This document shows, piece after piece, positions 1-9,475 of a stretch of DNA of 64,000 bases (position 1 is the stretch's first letter; every line of letters starts with the position of its first letter). Both the position numbers and the translations under genes were made by a program. Origin of the DNA: Persicaria tinctoria (lineage: Eukaryota > Streptophyta > Magnoliopsida > Caryophyllales > Polygonaceae); the NCBI GenBank assembly GCA_037127255.1, contig JBANSL010000013.1, positions 64,669,688 to 64,733,687 of the forward strand. The letters run 5' to 3'. A model generated the notes under the pieces. The model searched no databases. It was not told the DNA's origin and worked only from the letters and a program-made list of their open reading frames with translations.

Positions 1-2
1 AT

Positions 3-606
3 CAATATCTTGTTGAAACTGAAAGGCCAGAAGTTGGAAAAAAGAGTGTCCTTGAGTGGTGGAATGCTAATAAGAATAGATATCCTGTACTTGCACGCAT
101 GGCACGAGCTTTATTGGCCATTCCTATATCTACCGTTCCATCTGAATCTGCTTTTAGCACTGGTGGACGGACTATTACAAACTTCAGAAACACCTTAGCT
201 GCTGATGTAAGTATTTATTTCTTGCATATTTATGCAATCATTCCTCTTGAATATATTTGTGTCTATTATTGTATATAGTGTTTCAAATTTATAACTAGCT
301 ATGCATCTAAATAGTTATATACTAATAATCTCATCTATTAATTAGACGGTGCAAGCACTTGTTTGTACTCAAGATTGGTTACGTGGGACAAGCCTCAAAA
401 ATGCTAAACCTCATGAAGAAAGCATATATGAAGAAGATACCAACGAAGAAGGTAATCTTATATTCATTACTTCATTTTGTATACTTGTACTTACATTAAT
501 AAAATTGTTAAATTTGAACGATTAAGCATTATTTTCATGTTGTTTAGATTCGGCGGATAACGATATAGATCTCACAGAAGGAACTTTTTACATTTGTAAG
601 GACTAA
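3..606 (+). CDS. hAT-family transposase, C-terminal part (gene enters from the left edge)
   Basis: The reading frame is spliced: exons 3-206, 346-451 and 548-606, with GT/AG introns of 139 and 96 bp. It stays in phase across both junctions and ends at TAA 604-606. The first exon encodes the hAT C-terminal dimerisation domain: a W-W motif, then residues ending in PSESAFSTGGR, followed by LAAD. The second exon starts TVQALVCTQDWLRG, the usual continuation in plant RICESLEEPER/DAYSLEEPER-like proteins. The tail is acidic (EEDTNEE). This domain holds the transposase dimer together; the BED zinc finger and most of the RNase H-like catalytic core would lie left of the window. It could be an active element or a domesticated host gene, which cannot be decided here. 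No disabling mutation is visible in this part. Confidence 0.85.
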
Positions 607-893
607 GGAGTAATGGTCTTGACGAGAAGGTAACAAAACTTTAAATACTTTACATTTGTGCTCATTTGTTATCATAATTTATTTAATGTTTGTTTGCTTT
701 ACCTTCTAGGTGTTCTCACACAAGAACTCAAGGCAAGATGGCAAGATAATGGATGAGTAGTTGATTACAACTTTCAGCATTTGCTTTTAAGTCTAAACTT
801 TTATTTTATGGATGTGTTTGTTTTAAGTGTAAACTTTGCATTTTGAGTTTTGATTACAACTTTCAGTAGTTGTGGATTTGATCATGTATGTTG
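607..893. other. 3' flank of the hAT gene
   Basis: AT-rich sequence with no credible reading frame. A phrase reading TTGATTACAACTTTCAG occurs twice (about 760 and 852), so the segment contains a short direct duplication of roughly 90 bp. A possible intron end (CCTTCTAG) precedes 711, so this may be spliced 3' UTR of the transposase transcript. Confidence 0.4.
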
Positions 894-1091
894 AAAAAGG
901 TGATGTGTCCATATCTTTTTTCGACATGATCTGAGATCATGTCGAAAAAAGATATGGACACATCACCTTTTTTCGACATTGATAATCAGTTGAAATAAAA
1001 GATATGGACACATCACCTTTTTTGACATGATCTCAGATCATGTCGAAAAAGGTGATGTGTCCATATCTTTTATTTCAACTGATTATCAATG
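894..1091. repeat. cluster of two long palindromes made from copia coding sequence
   Basis: Palindrome 1 has perfect 39-bp arms (894-932 and 934-972) around one spacer base. Palindrome 2 has 57-bp arms (977-1033 and 1035-1091) with one mismatch (1023/1045) around one spacer base. The same phrase, GGTGATGTGTCCATATCTTTT or its complement, appears four times in the order forward, reverse, reverse, forward. The last forward copy is the natural coding context of the copia fragment that follows, so the other three are rearranged copies of it. Confidence 0.95.
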
Positions 1092-1182
1092 GGCTGACAT
1101 TTTTACTAAGCCTTTGGCAGAGGACAGGTTCACCTTCATTAGACGTGAGATTAGGATGCTTAATAGGGATGCACTTTCGTAG
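1036..1182 (+). pseudogene. copia polyprotein C-terminus (end of RNase H region)
   Basis: An open frame of 48 codons ends at TAG 1180-1182. It contains DHVEKGDVSISFIST and ADIFTKPLAEDRF, the invariant tail that closes plant Ty1/copia polyproteins just after RNase H. Nothing upstream in this frame is copia-like because the sequence turns into inverted copies of itself at 1034. It is a truncated remnant without enzymatic domains. Confidence 0.88.
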
Positions 1183-1760
1183 GGGGAGCTTTCCCTTTAT
1201 GAAAGATAAATTCTACTCGGTGTGTCAAGATCCTTGAACCTCATTTCAAAGGTTGTGAACTGAACAGTAGAGTACATATAACAGATCAGATATTTGGTTG
1301 ATATCTTATTAGATATTTGATCAAATATGGTTTTAATGGATTTTAAACCTTCTTTATATGTTACCTATTTTATTTTCGGAAAAATCCTTTAGTTTTATCC
1401 GAGTATAGTTTATTTGTGGAAATTATTTTAAAATCGGATAAATCTTTTCTTGCCTTTAAGAATTGAAAGGATCTTTTTAAAATTTGAACTTTTGGTGACT
1501 GTTTTACCTCCTCCCTTCGTTGAAAGACAAAATGGGGGAGATGATCTGCTTTGGTTTAGACTTTGAATTTTTTTAACTGTTGTGAACCAAAGGTCTTGGA
1601 AGACCTTGTTTTGTTTTCAACCGGATGTGTTTCATGTTTTAAAATTATGATCCAACATTCGTCTAACCCATGCAGGTACTTATTCTGATTTTGCTTATAT
1701 TATATATGTTTGACTAAGTTGCAGGGATGCACATGTTTTGTCTTTCATCAAGGGGGAGAT
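1183..1760 (+). other. copia 3' untranslated region and polypurine tract
   Basis: Non-coding, AT-rich stretch between the pol stop and the LTR. It has three purine runs of the GGGGGAG type (1183, 1535 and 1751). The last abuts the LTR and is the likely primer for plus-strand DNA synthesis. Confidence 0.6.
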
Positions 1761-2830
1761 TGATAACTCCACTCCCTTGATGAAAATCGGAATAAGTTTC
1801 AAAGGCTTTGACAGTCAGTTTGTGTCAAAGGTCTTGAAGCTACAACTGTGTTGATGAAACACAAAACCTGTTCTTTATTATATTATGTCCGAATATTATT
1901 ATATGTTATTATATGCTTCCAGATATTATTATATATGCACTAATATTTTAGGAAGCTTTTCGAATTATATCTCCTTCCAAAGACGAAAAGATCAGAAGAT
2001 CAAATCGGAAAGATTGTGGCTTCAGAGTTTCCTAGTTTAGAAGATCTCAAAGATCAACCCGCAAGCCATAATCCAAGTTAGCCGTTGTAGAAGATTCCTT
2101 CCTTAAGTGGCACCGATGATCTTCACTATATAAAGGAGATGAAGGAGAGAAGGAAGACTGTCGAACTCTTACACATCAACACTCTACATCGCACTCAGTC
2201 TTCAAGCATACTTCTCTCTTCTTCGTGTTCTCTCTCTGCTTGCTCTTAAGAGTCTTATATTTTGTTTCAAAGCATTTGAGAGATACACAGTGAGCTTATA
2301 AGATATATTTCGAGAGAGTGTTATACTCGAGAGTTTGTAACTCAGGAAGTGAACACTAGGCGATTGATTCACTAAGTGTAAAAGGATTGTACTAGATAGC
2401 TGAGAGAGGTGGGGCTCTTCTAGATTGCTCTACGACTCCAAGGGAACGTGAGTTGACTAGATTGCAATTGCATAGGAGAGAGGCTTCTCGGTGAGCTATT
2501 AAGATCCTAAGTCTTGTGAATCAATAAAAGCCGGTTGAATCCTAGTTGTGGAAGAACCCTAGGCGGGGACGTAGGTCAAGTTCGTGTCGAACCTCGTTAA
2601 CAATTCGTTGCGTCCTTTACTTACGGTTTTACCATATTTCCGCACTTGTTTCGAACTGTATAACTCTATTGTGATTCAGGTTTGCCAGAAGAAAGAATTA
2701 CGTCTAATCTCAAAGGGTTTTGCAAAGACTTCAAAAGTCTTGAGATTATCTGCGAAAAACCGGCATACTCTATTCAACCCCCCTTCTAGAGTAGTTCTAT
2801 ATTATTTTGTTATACATTATCGAACCTTCA
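1761..2830 (+). repeat. copia 3' LTR (about 1.07 kb)
   Basis: It begins TGATAACTCC directly after the polypurine tract and ends CCTTCA. A TATA box (CTATATAAAG) lies at 2126-2135, followed by a CT-rich leader (2190-2240). The CCCCCCTTCTAGAG phrase near 2780 is typical of the 3' part of LTRs in this copia group. The right boundary is supported by the switch into gypsy LTR sequence at 2831. Confidence 0.75.
2126..2135 (+). promoter_or_regulatory. TATA box of the copia LTR
   Basis: CTATATAAAG lies within the LTR, 365 bp from its start, with a pyrimidine-rich leader beginning about 60 bp downstream. Confidence 0.55.
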
Positions 2831-3266
2831 ACTGTATTTTTCTCAAAGATGAATAACGTCCATCGTTCTACAATGTGGGTCGGCTAAATATAAACCCTAG
2901 AAGGAGTTTTTGGCCGAAAATGATTAATAAAAATAATAAAAATACTAACTTAAAGGAATTAATAAAATAACCTTAAAAGTTTCCTAAAATAGCTTAAGTA
3001 GGAAAGTTGCTAAAATAGGAAATAAAACAAGGGTTTAAGACTTAAGTAACTCGGCTCCAATCTCGGCTTAAGATGGCTTGGCCACAAGGCCTATACACAT
3101 GTAGCTCTTCAATGTAGGCTCGGGGAGCTGAAGCGTGCTCGAGAACAAGGTATGACTCACGAATAAGAATGAGTCGCGTTGAACCTTCTTGGCCCGGACT
3201 CGAGTCATAGGTCCGTCTCTTAAGATGATTGGCGTGTCCGGAGGTGTAGAAGATGGTACCACATCA
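2831..3266 (-). repeat. 3' LTR of the CRM-like element (partial)
   Basis: It matches 20307-20742 base for base except for about a dozen differences. It starts (minus strand) TGATGTGGTACC next to a polypurine tract. The part beyond 2831 was displaced by the copia insertion. The LTR carries the last part of the pol reading frame. Confidence 0.75.
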
Positions 3267-3289
3267 ACCTCCTCTTCTTGGAAAGGATT
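3068..3289 (-). pseudogene. extreme C-terminus of gypsy pol, encoded inside the 3' LTR
   Basis: In frame with the integrase tail upstream but separated from it by a TAA (3290-3292). The peptide contains PSSTPPDTPI and RDGPMTRVRAKK, the basic motif (GPMTRARAK in relatives) found at the very end of chromovirus polyproteins. About 199 nt of this coding sequence lie inside the LTR, so in an intact element the end of pol and the start of the 3' LTR would overlap. The frame closes at TAA 3068-3070. Confidence 0.7.
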
Positions 3290-4237
3290 TTACCATGAAT
3301 CCAAGTCCTCGTCCATGGCAAGGTATGGAATAAGATCCGCGACGTTGAAGGTAGCACTCAGACCATAATTTCCAAGAAGCTCCAGCTTGTAGGCATTGTC
3401 GCCCACCCTTTTTAGAACCTTGAAAGGTACATCTCCTCGCGGTGCAAGCTTGCTCTTCCTCTCATTGGGAAACCTCTCCTGCCTCAGGTGCACCCTCGAG
3501 GGTATGTAGGACCACCAACACAGTTCTGCTGGTGGTTTGTTGAAGTAGTGGCTCCATGGATCGACATATTCACCAAAATCTCCCAATTTGCAAAAAGTAT
3601 CAGTTTCCTGTTCGGGAACCACATAAATTGGTTCCAGACTTAGCTCTTTGATAGGCGAGTTGGGGATGATCTCTACGAATGGAGGGAGCATCGAAACGTA
3701 CTCAATCTCTAGGGAGGTCTCCTGAGATTTCGTGTCGCTAACCACTAGATGCTCTTCTTCATTATCGGAGAATTCATCGTTACTTGCATCTTGGCTTTCA
3801 TCAATTTGAGGAATAGAACATTCCTGAACTACCAACTCCTTCAATGTTTGAGAGAGTCGGATAATTGATTCCCCATTTTGATTCACCATCTCACGTAACT
3901 GCCCTATTTGCTCCATCAAGACAATGGTTGAATCCTCCATGGACGGGTCGGAGTACTCTATTGGTTGAAACGTCGAAGTGTATGATTCTTCCTCCGCCGA
4001 TTGGTCACCCATGTAGTAGAGAAGATCCCATAATCCCGACACTTCTAAACTAGCAAAACTTCCATTGTTTATGGACCTGGCAAGTTCTCGGGTCTCATGA
4101 GTCATGCCCTCAAAAACGCATACCACCACATCTCGCAAACTATCTCGGAAACCCCGTGAATAACGGATGTCAAATAAATTTTGCACTCTTGTGAGGTAAT
4201 TGTGAAAATACTCTCCCTGAAACTGCCATAACTTCAA
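3290..4237 (-). pseudogene. chimeric ORF: Athila/Tat-type gag piece fused to gypsy integrase C-terminus
   Basis: A 315-codon open frame. Residues 1-75 resemble a retrotransposon gag segment (GEYFHNYLTRVQNLF followed by a helical stretch). Residues 75-240 are acidic and low in homology. From about residue 251 (near 3487) the sequence becomes a chromovirus integrase tail: RQERFPNERKSKL, PRGDVPFKVL, YGLSATFNVADL. The gag half belongs to the element whose LTR and primer-binding site lie just upstream (4352-5757), and the integrase half to the older gypsy. The fusion is best explained by a deletion that removed the rest of the inserted element together with the gypsy integrase core. It happens to keep an open frame. 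No function is implied. Confidence 0.7.
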
Positions 4238-4353
4238 AATCTAGAAATATTAGCAATAAGGTGTCGTGAACCGTAAGATAGGTCCACGACGGGGTTAGAT
4301 GTAAATATATACAAAAGTTAGCGATAAAAAAAACACAAGAAATTGAAAAGACT

Positions 4354-4371
4354 TCCCCGGTAACGGCGCCA
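4354..4371 (-). other. primer-binding site (tRNA-Asp type) of the inserted Athila/Tat-like element
   Basis: On the minus strand it reads TGGCGCCGTTACCGGGGA, 4 bases after the LTR end. This is the usual tRNA-Asp-type primer site of Athila/Tat elements, and identifies 4376-5757 as a 5' LTR. Confidence 0.75.
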
Positions 4372-4375
4372 AATT

Positions 4376-5757
4376 TGACAAGAGGAAAACTTGTCGTTGT
4401 TCTTGCCAAAGAATACTCAAACTCACAACTAGTATAGTGTGTAAGCAAGAGGTCGATTCACAGGGAAATCTATCAATTCAAGTGCAAGTCTAATCGCTAA
4501 TAGAGATTGATTTGTACAATGCGGAAGCAAGCAAACAAAGTAAATTGATTTGTACAATGCAATGGAGAGAAATAGGTTCACCTACAATTTATCACTTCGA
4601 TTGATGAATTCGATCCTTGTTTCAGCCTCTAGTTCTTGTCTTTTCCTATCAATGTCCTTGTCCAGATCTTAGGTAAATTACTAGTCCTACGAGTCCTAGC
4701 AACCCTTATCTCTAAATAACCCTAACACGGTTAAGATTCAACCTAGAGATAGCATTAAAATTATGAATTAACCAAGGTACACATAATATCAAGCTACGAG
4801 TCGATATTCAAAATGTATTCAACTTCCTACACATCCAATTAGTCCTAAGAGTCCTAAAGGGATATGATTTCCACTTGGGTTAAGGTTCGCTACGAGGAAT
4901 CTGCAAAACCCTAGCAATGGAATGAATCTACTCTAACTAGTTGATCAGGCCAGAGAGAATAAAACACATTCAAGCAATTAAGCACAAAGAAGTCAAAACA
5001 TTGGAATAGAAATAAGAACTAGATTAAGAAACTCACAATTCAACAATCAAAGATCCAAACTTTAGGCGAAACCTTGAGAGTTTAGTTGTTCATGCTCAAC
5101 GACGCTCTCAACAATGGAATAAAGTGCATAAGGTGAGTGAAAAAATAAACTAGAAAAGTCTTAAATAGCTTCTAACAAGTCGGCCAAAACATAAACAAAA
5201 AACCCTAATTAAAGTATAGAACTGAACGACGCGTTTCTGCGAAGGCCGCGGGGCAGCCAACCCAGGACGCGGGGTGGCCGACGATCAGCGAAATCCGTCG
5301 TCAGAGGTTCGGGCCGCGGGGTGGCTTTTACTGTTCACAGCGATTTTTCTGTTTCGAATTTGGTCTCGATGTCTACACGAAAGTTGTAGATCTCGAAGAG
5401 AGATTTCCAACGCATGGTTATAATAGTTAATCGGACCACTGAGGCCTCCAGAAAGTGCGAAACAAGTTCAGCATGTCTGGCGACAAGTTTTGCTGACTTG
5501 TTATTCACTTAGGCTCTCGAAATTCGACTCCGCTCCCGTGCTCTTCACTTTTCTTCCTCAACTTGAATCTTACTTCATCCAAGAGTCTCCTCATTCCTCG
5601 TCAGATCCACATTTACCTGAAATTAACCATAAAATTGCAGAGATTCCGACTCTTCCAACACCACCGGTAAACATGTAATTGTAACTAAAATATGCACAAT
5701 TCACAACCAAACTATGCTAAATGTAATCTATAATGCAATACTAAACATGCTCTATCA
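4376..5757 (-). repeat. 5' LTR of an Athila/Tat-like element (1.38 kb)
   Basis: Minus strand from TGATAGAGCATG at 5757 to TCTTGTCA at 4376, followed by the primer site. It interrupts the gypsy pol frame just after the RNase H end (an ACCAC site at 5758-5762 precedes it). The interior holds a GC-rich phrase (GCGGGGCAGCC, GCGGGGTGGCC) near 5250-5330. The matching 3' LTR is not in the window, consistent with the deletion seen in the chimeric ORF. Confidence 0.7.
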
Positions 5758-6762
5758 GTGGTCTAAAGGACATGTCTCCTAGATAAAGCATCAGCAACCA
5801 CATTGTCTTTCCCTTTCTTATACTTTATAACATAAGGAAATGTTTCTATGAATTCCATCCATCTACCATGCCTCATATCAAGTTTATCTTGGCTCTTAAA
5901 ATGTTTCAAGGATTCATGATCAGTTCTAAGGATAAACTCTCTAGGCCAAAGGTAATGGGACCATGTCTTAAGGACTCTAAACAATGCATATAGTTCTTTG
6001 TCATATGTAGAGTAATTAAGACATGCACCTTTTAACTTTTTAGAAAAAAAAGGCGATAGGCTTACCTTCTTGCATGAGGACTCCTCCAATTCCAACTCCG
6101 CTAGCATCACATTCAACCTCGAAAGGCCGAGTGAAGTCAAGCAGAGCCAGCAATGAGGCTTGCGTGAGCTTCTCCTTGAGCTTTCGGAATGCATCCTCTT
6201 GAGCTGGAACCCACTTGAACTCACACCGCTTCTTTGTGAGCTCTGTAAGAGGGGTTGCGATGGAGATGAAGTCGCGCACAAAACGTCTGTAGAAGCTCGC
6301 CAATCCCTGGAAGCTGCGCACATGGCCAATGGTAGTCGGCGTCGGCCACTCCTGTATAGCCTTGATCTTCGCCTCATCGACACGCAGTCCATTGGAGCTC
6401 ACTACAAAACCCAGAAAAGACACTTGATTATTACATAATTCACATTTCTTAAGATTGGCATACAAGTGTTCTAATCTAAGTGTAGAAACTACTTCCCTCA
6501 AATGTGCTTCATGCTCCTCAGGTGATTTACTATAGATAAGAATGTCATCAAAATACACAACAACAAATTTACCTATGAAATTCCTAAGCACATGATTCAT
6601 TAGTCTCATGAAAGTACTAGGTGCGTTAGTCAAGCCAAAAGGCATAACCAACCATTCATAGAGTCCAAATTTCGTTTTGAAGGCTGTATTCCATTCATCG
6701 CCTTCCTTCATCCTAATCTGATAGTAAACGCTTTTTAAATCAATTTTTGAAAAATTTGATAC
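5758..6762 (-). pseudogene. gypsy reverse transcriptase and RNase H fragment
   Basis: The minus-strand frame starts inside reverse transcriptase (NFSKIDLKS), continues through [17 protein letters not shown] and the catalytic YFDD ([12 protein letters not shown]), then the thumb and connection. RNase H follows (FEVECDASG and [11 protein letters not shown]), and the fragment ends [10 protein letters not shown]. One extra base in an A8 run at 6044-6051 shifts the frame in front of SKKLKG, and a TAG follows RRHVL. The N-terminal third of reverse transcriptase, protease and gag are absent. It is part of the CRM-like skeleton that continues beyond the Athila insertion. A dead copy. Confidence 0.88.
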
Positions 6763-6781
6763 GGGGTTAGCCATAGGATGG

Positions 6782-8025
6782 TGATATGCGATATATTCTA
6801 TAGCGCATTTAGTAGTTTTTGTCATCATTTACATGTCATTGTGAGAGATATTTGTATGAACCTGGTGATTCGGAACCTGTTGAAGAAGTTGAAGAAATCA
6901 TAGGATCATGCAAGTTATAGAAGAGTTGAAGTGAAGAAATTCGGAAGCAGCTGGAATCTGGTGAGCTGGCGCGGCCGCGCTGCTACTGACGCGCCCGCGC
7001 TGCTAGGAGGGAGTACCTGCGTCGTTGCATCAGAGAAAAGTAGCAAGACAATTCAATGACGCGCCCGCGCTGCTACTGGCGCGCCCGCGTCAGTCCCTGG
7101 AGACGGATTCTTATCCGATTTTCCCCTATTATATTAGTTGTTAATTTATATTTTTTTTACGGGATTTTAAAACCCTTTTAATTAGTTTATATTATTTCGG
7201 AAGGAGGGAGTTTTTAGGATCCATTAGGTTATTTTCCAGAGACGTATTTTTCCCTTCTTCATCTCACAAACCCTATGGAGAACTAACTCTCCTTTGTTGC
7301 ACTTGGTTCTTTGAAGCCTTCGATTGATTTGGTTGTGAGTATTCTACTCTTGTTCGTCCTTTGTTAATTATTTCGATCTCCTGAGCTTATTGCTTGATTG
7401 CTTATTATTGGTTAATCTGGATTGATCACCTAGGTTTATCGATACTAGTCATATTGCTAGGGTTTCCAATTCCAGGTTTGGGGTTGTAGATTCATTGTAG
7501 CAAACACAATCATCATACGCAGGTTGCTTGTGGTAGATTGTGAAGGAGATTCGATTACATGCTATTTTAACGGGTTGTTAGAATCGCTTGTATCTCATTA
7601 TAATTCATGTTTGAATGCTATCGCTTTATTATTCGGTGAAGGTTTTCCCTTGTAATTTGGTGATAAGTGCTTTTAGGACTGGTAGGACTAAAAGCTATTA
7701 CACGATCTGAATTGAGAACAATTACTGGACATTAGAACTTGAGACTCATAGAATGCGATGATGAACCATCTCAATTGTTGTGCGGATAATTACCTGGTGT
7801 GATACATTTCCATCATATATTCGCAACCTCTTATTGCAACTTGTTCGGTCACTATCGCTTACACACAAAACTCCCCCTTGAATCGGTTACTTTTGGGTAA
7901 TAATACTTGCTCTTACAATTGATTCTGTTTCCCTGTGGGTTCGACCCTAACTTACCTACTATACTTGTTATAGTTTGCACCTTAGGAATTTACTTTGATT
8001 AGGCATAACGACCTTAGGCCTGTCA
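6782..8025 (+). repeat. 5' LTR of the Athila element
   Basis: TGATATGCG to GGCCTGTCA, 1,244 bp. It carries four copies of the GC-rich motif GCGCGCCCGCG or close variants at about 6966-7090. Differences from the 3' LTR are C/T near 6950, C/T in the fourth GC motif, T/C and C/T near 7110-7125, an indel in the T run near 7232, A/G near 7370 and T/G near 7560. Confidence 0.95.
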
Positions 8026-8029
8026 AATT

Positions 8030-8047
8030 TGGCGTCGTTGCCGGGGA
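8030..8047 (+). other. Athila primer-binding site (tRNA-Asp type)
   Basis: TGGCGTCGTTGCCGGGGA begins 5 bases after the 5' LTR. It is the tRNA-Asp-like primer site usual for Athila elements. Confidence 0.8.
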
Positions 8048-8104
8048 AACGGATTATCTTTGTTCTTGTTTGTCTTATTACCTGTTTGGGTGCGAACCTC
8101 TTGC

Positions 8105-9475
8105 ATGGTTCGCACTCGTGCTACTGATCCCCATCTTGTTGATTTTGATTGAGAAATTGATAGGACATACCACCGCCGCCTTAGAGAACAACACCAACAT
8201 TCCCAACAACCTGATCCAATGGCTGGAAATGTAAATCAGACGTTGCGACAGCTGACAGCATCAAACATCACACAGCAGGCACCTGCTGTGACAATCCCTG
8301 CTCTGGGGGATGACAACCATTTTTAGCTAAAGTCTGGGCTGATTCATCAACTGCCCAAATACCATGGATTGGCTGGAGAAGACCCCATCAAGCACATGGG
8401 GAAGTTTCATAATGTGTGCATGAGCATGAAACCGGCCAATATAGATGAAGCACAGATAAAGATGAGAGCCTTTGGGTTCACGCTGGTCGATGCTGCGGAT
8501 GACTGGTACTACAGTCTTCCTACAGGGAGCATCGACACTTGGCCTAAGCTCCAAAAGGCCTTCCTGGAGAAATTCTTTCCTTCTAAGAAGGAGAACACCT
8601 TGAAGAAGGCGATCAGCAATATAGAGCATGAAGATGATGAAACCCTCTACGATTACAATGAAAGGTTCAAGAAGCTTTGCGCTAATTGCCCTTTCCATGG
8701 CTACAACACTAAGGACCTAATCCTATACATCTATGGGGGGTTGCTGGAATCTGATAGAAGAATGATTGATGCCGCCTGCGGAGGAAACATTCTGAATGCC
8801 ACGCCAGAGGGAGCCATGGAGAAGATTCAGGAAATGGCTGAGGGGACTAGAAATTTCGGGAAATCCACCAGAAAGAAAGGAGTCAATTCGGTAGACTCTA
8901 ACCAATCCAAAGATATTGCTGAATTGAAGGATATGGTTAGGTGGCTCACTCTGCAAGGGACGCCTCAACAACTCAAGGCTTGTGGAATCTGCAATGATAA
9001 CTTCCACCCAACTGATGCGTGTCCTACACTCCAGGAAGACACCGCTGAAGTAAGTGCTATAGGTGGAAATGGACCTCAGAGACCCAGACATGACCCCTAC
9101 TCAAACTCCTACAACCCAGGGTGGCGGGATCACCCAAATTTCAGATGGAGGGATCCACCAAACCAACCACATCAGCAACAACCACCTCCCTACAATCAGA
9201 GGCAGCAGGGTAACGCTCCCTCTACTGAGTCCATGCTCAATACCCTGACACAGCACTTTACTGCGCATGTTCAGACAACTGAATCGAGCATAAAAGATAT
9301 ACAGAAACAAATGGGGCAAATGGCCGAAGCAATCACGAGAATAGAGGCAAAGACGTCAGGGGGTCTACCATCTCAAACGGTGGTCAATCCAAAGGAAAAC
9401 GTCAGTGCTATAACTCTTCGGAATGGAAAAGAGCTGAAAAGTCAGGAAGATGAGGTGGAAAGTGTTGTGAGCTGA
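8105..9475 (+). pseudogene. gag: Athila gag (two nonsense codons; interrupted at its end by a solo LTR)
   Basis: The gag frame starts at ATG 8105. Its N-terminus has the acidic-then-arginine pattern typical of Athila gag (EIDRTYHRRLRE). Two in-frame stops follow, TGA 8150-8152 and TAG 8324-8326. From 8369 the frame is open for 363 codons to the insertion point. The core capsid region includes DDWYYSLP, WPKLQKAFLEKFFP and DETLYDYNERFKKLC. A CX2CX4HX4C zinc knuckle (CGICNDNFHPTDAC) lies at about 8985-9030. A Q/P-rich stretch follows. The native frame leaves at 9462; the last few codons to TGA 9475 come from the solo LTR. Gag forms the cytoplasmic virus-like particle. The frame is exactly continuous with pol at 11724 if the insertion is ignored. 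Confidence 0.88.

Larger units (their letters stand above)
894..2830 (+). mobile_element. Ty1/copia element, 3' end only
   Basis: Order seen: the last codons of pol (1036-1182), a 3' untranslated region with GGGGGAG runs, a polypurine tract ending AGGGGGAGAT at 1760, then an LTR from TG at 1761 to CA at 2830. The base after the LTR starts ACTGT in gypsy LTR sequence that is intact at 20300-20312, which suggests the copia inserted there. Everything upstream of the last pol codons is lost or rearranged into the palindromes, so the left LTR and target duplication cannot be seen. Confidence 0.8.
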
